NCBI GenBank assembly: GCA_023442085.1
Contig: JAEZMT010000224.1
Coordinates: forward strand, 1-6,683
DNA: 6,683 nucleotides
Direction: 5' to 3'
Origin: Pseudomonadota bacterium
GTDB lineage: Bacteria > Pseudomonadota > Alphaproteobacteria > Rhizobiales > Xanthobacteraceae
The notes under the pieces are model-generated. The model was not told the origin of the DNA. It saw nothing but the letters and a program-made list of their open reading frames with translations, and did not search any database. This document shows, piece by piece, positions 6,592 to 6,683 of this stretch (position 1 is the stretch's first letter; the number at the start of each line of letters is the position of its first letter). The translations under genes were made by a program, and so were the position numbers.

Positions 6592-6683
6592 TTGGAGATC
6601 GACATTCCCGAGGTGAAGGCCGAGGTGGAGGCCGCGTTCGCGCGCTATGAGGCCGCGCTCGTCGGCAACGACGTGGAGACGCT
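6592..6683 (+). CDS. hpxZ: HpxZ/AtzH-like (DUF3225) protein, 5' fragment
   Basis: Only the first 30 complete codons are in the window, and the frame runs off the right edge. The predicted N-terminus (start, EIDIPEVKAEVEAAFARYE, then AALVGNDVETL) matches the opening helix of DUF3225 proteins, a SnoaL/NTF2-like fold family. Members include HpxZ of oxalurate catabolism and AtzH, found beside atzE and atzG in cyanuric acid operons. Relatives are about 120-140 residues long. AtzH has been reported to act on allophanate-type intermediates, whereas HpxZ has no firmly assigned reaction. TTG at 6592 is preferred because AGGAG lies 6 bases upstream and the resulting protein begins where relatives do. 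GTG at 6577 would add five residues and overlap the amidase stop. Position directly after AtzG and AtzE genes strongly supports the call, although the fragment is short. Confidence 0.75.
   Translation, partial: MEIDIPEVKAEVEAAFARYEAALVGNDVET

Noticed and set aside
6351..6650. A 99-codon + strand frame across the amidase 3' end and the next gene
   Set aside because: It is Arg/Ser/Trp-rich, out of frame with both supported genes, and has no domain or plausible ribosome binding site.

Overview
The window (about 6.7 kb, very GC-rich, with GC-rich third codon positions) looks like the chromosome of an alphaproteobacterium. The protein style (rhizobial-type OppA/Dpp transporter, fused double ATPase, AtzE-family amidase) suggests Hyphomicrobiales, possibly near Xanthobacter, Azorhizobium or Ancylobacter. 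That placement is inferred from style alone, because no marker gene is present. All seven genes lie on the + strand and look like one operon or two tightly linked transcription units. Both ends of the window cut genes.

Region 1 (1-4921) is a complete peptide/nickel-family (family 5) ABC importer except for the missing N-terminus of its first gene. It contains the solute-binding protein (3' part, 1-1070), a DppB-type permease (1262-2275), a DppC-type permease (2272-3159, ATGA overlap) and a single polypeptide with two ATPase domains (3170-4921, a DppD-DppF type fusion). A 191-base non-coding gap separates the binding protein from the permeases. It is filled with four potential hairpins, the largest spanning 74 bases, and could separate binding-protein mRNA level from permease mRNA level.

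Region 2 (4930-6683) is a compact catabolic cassette. It holds a 69-residue AtzG-like (DUF4089) protein, a 477-residue AtzE-family amidohydrolase with an intact Lys-Ser-Ser amidase triad, and the first 92 bases of an HpxZ/AtzH-like (DUF3225) gene. This trio matches hpxXYZ of oxalurate/purine catabolism in Klebsiella and atzG-atzE-atzH of cyanuric acid breakdown in Pseudomonas.

The most interesting point is the linkage. Spacings of 4 to 11 bases run from the second permease through the ATPase and into the amidase trio. This suggests that the importer brings in a small amide, ureide or peptide-like compound that the AtzG-AtzE amidase (or a neighbouring enzyme outside the window) deaminates. The real substrate cannot be read from the sequence. 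No RNA genes, mobile elements, CRISPR arrays or regulator genes are visible.
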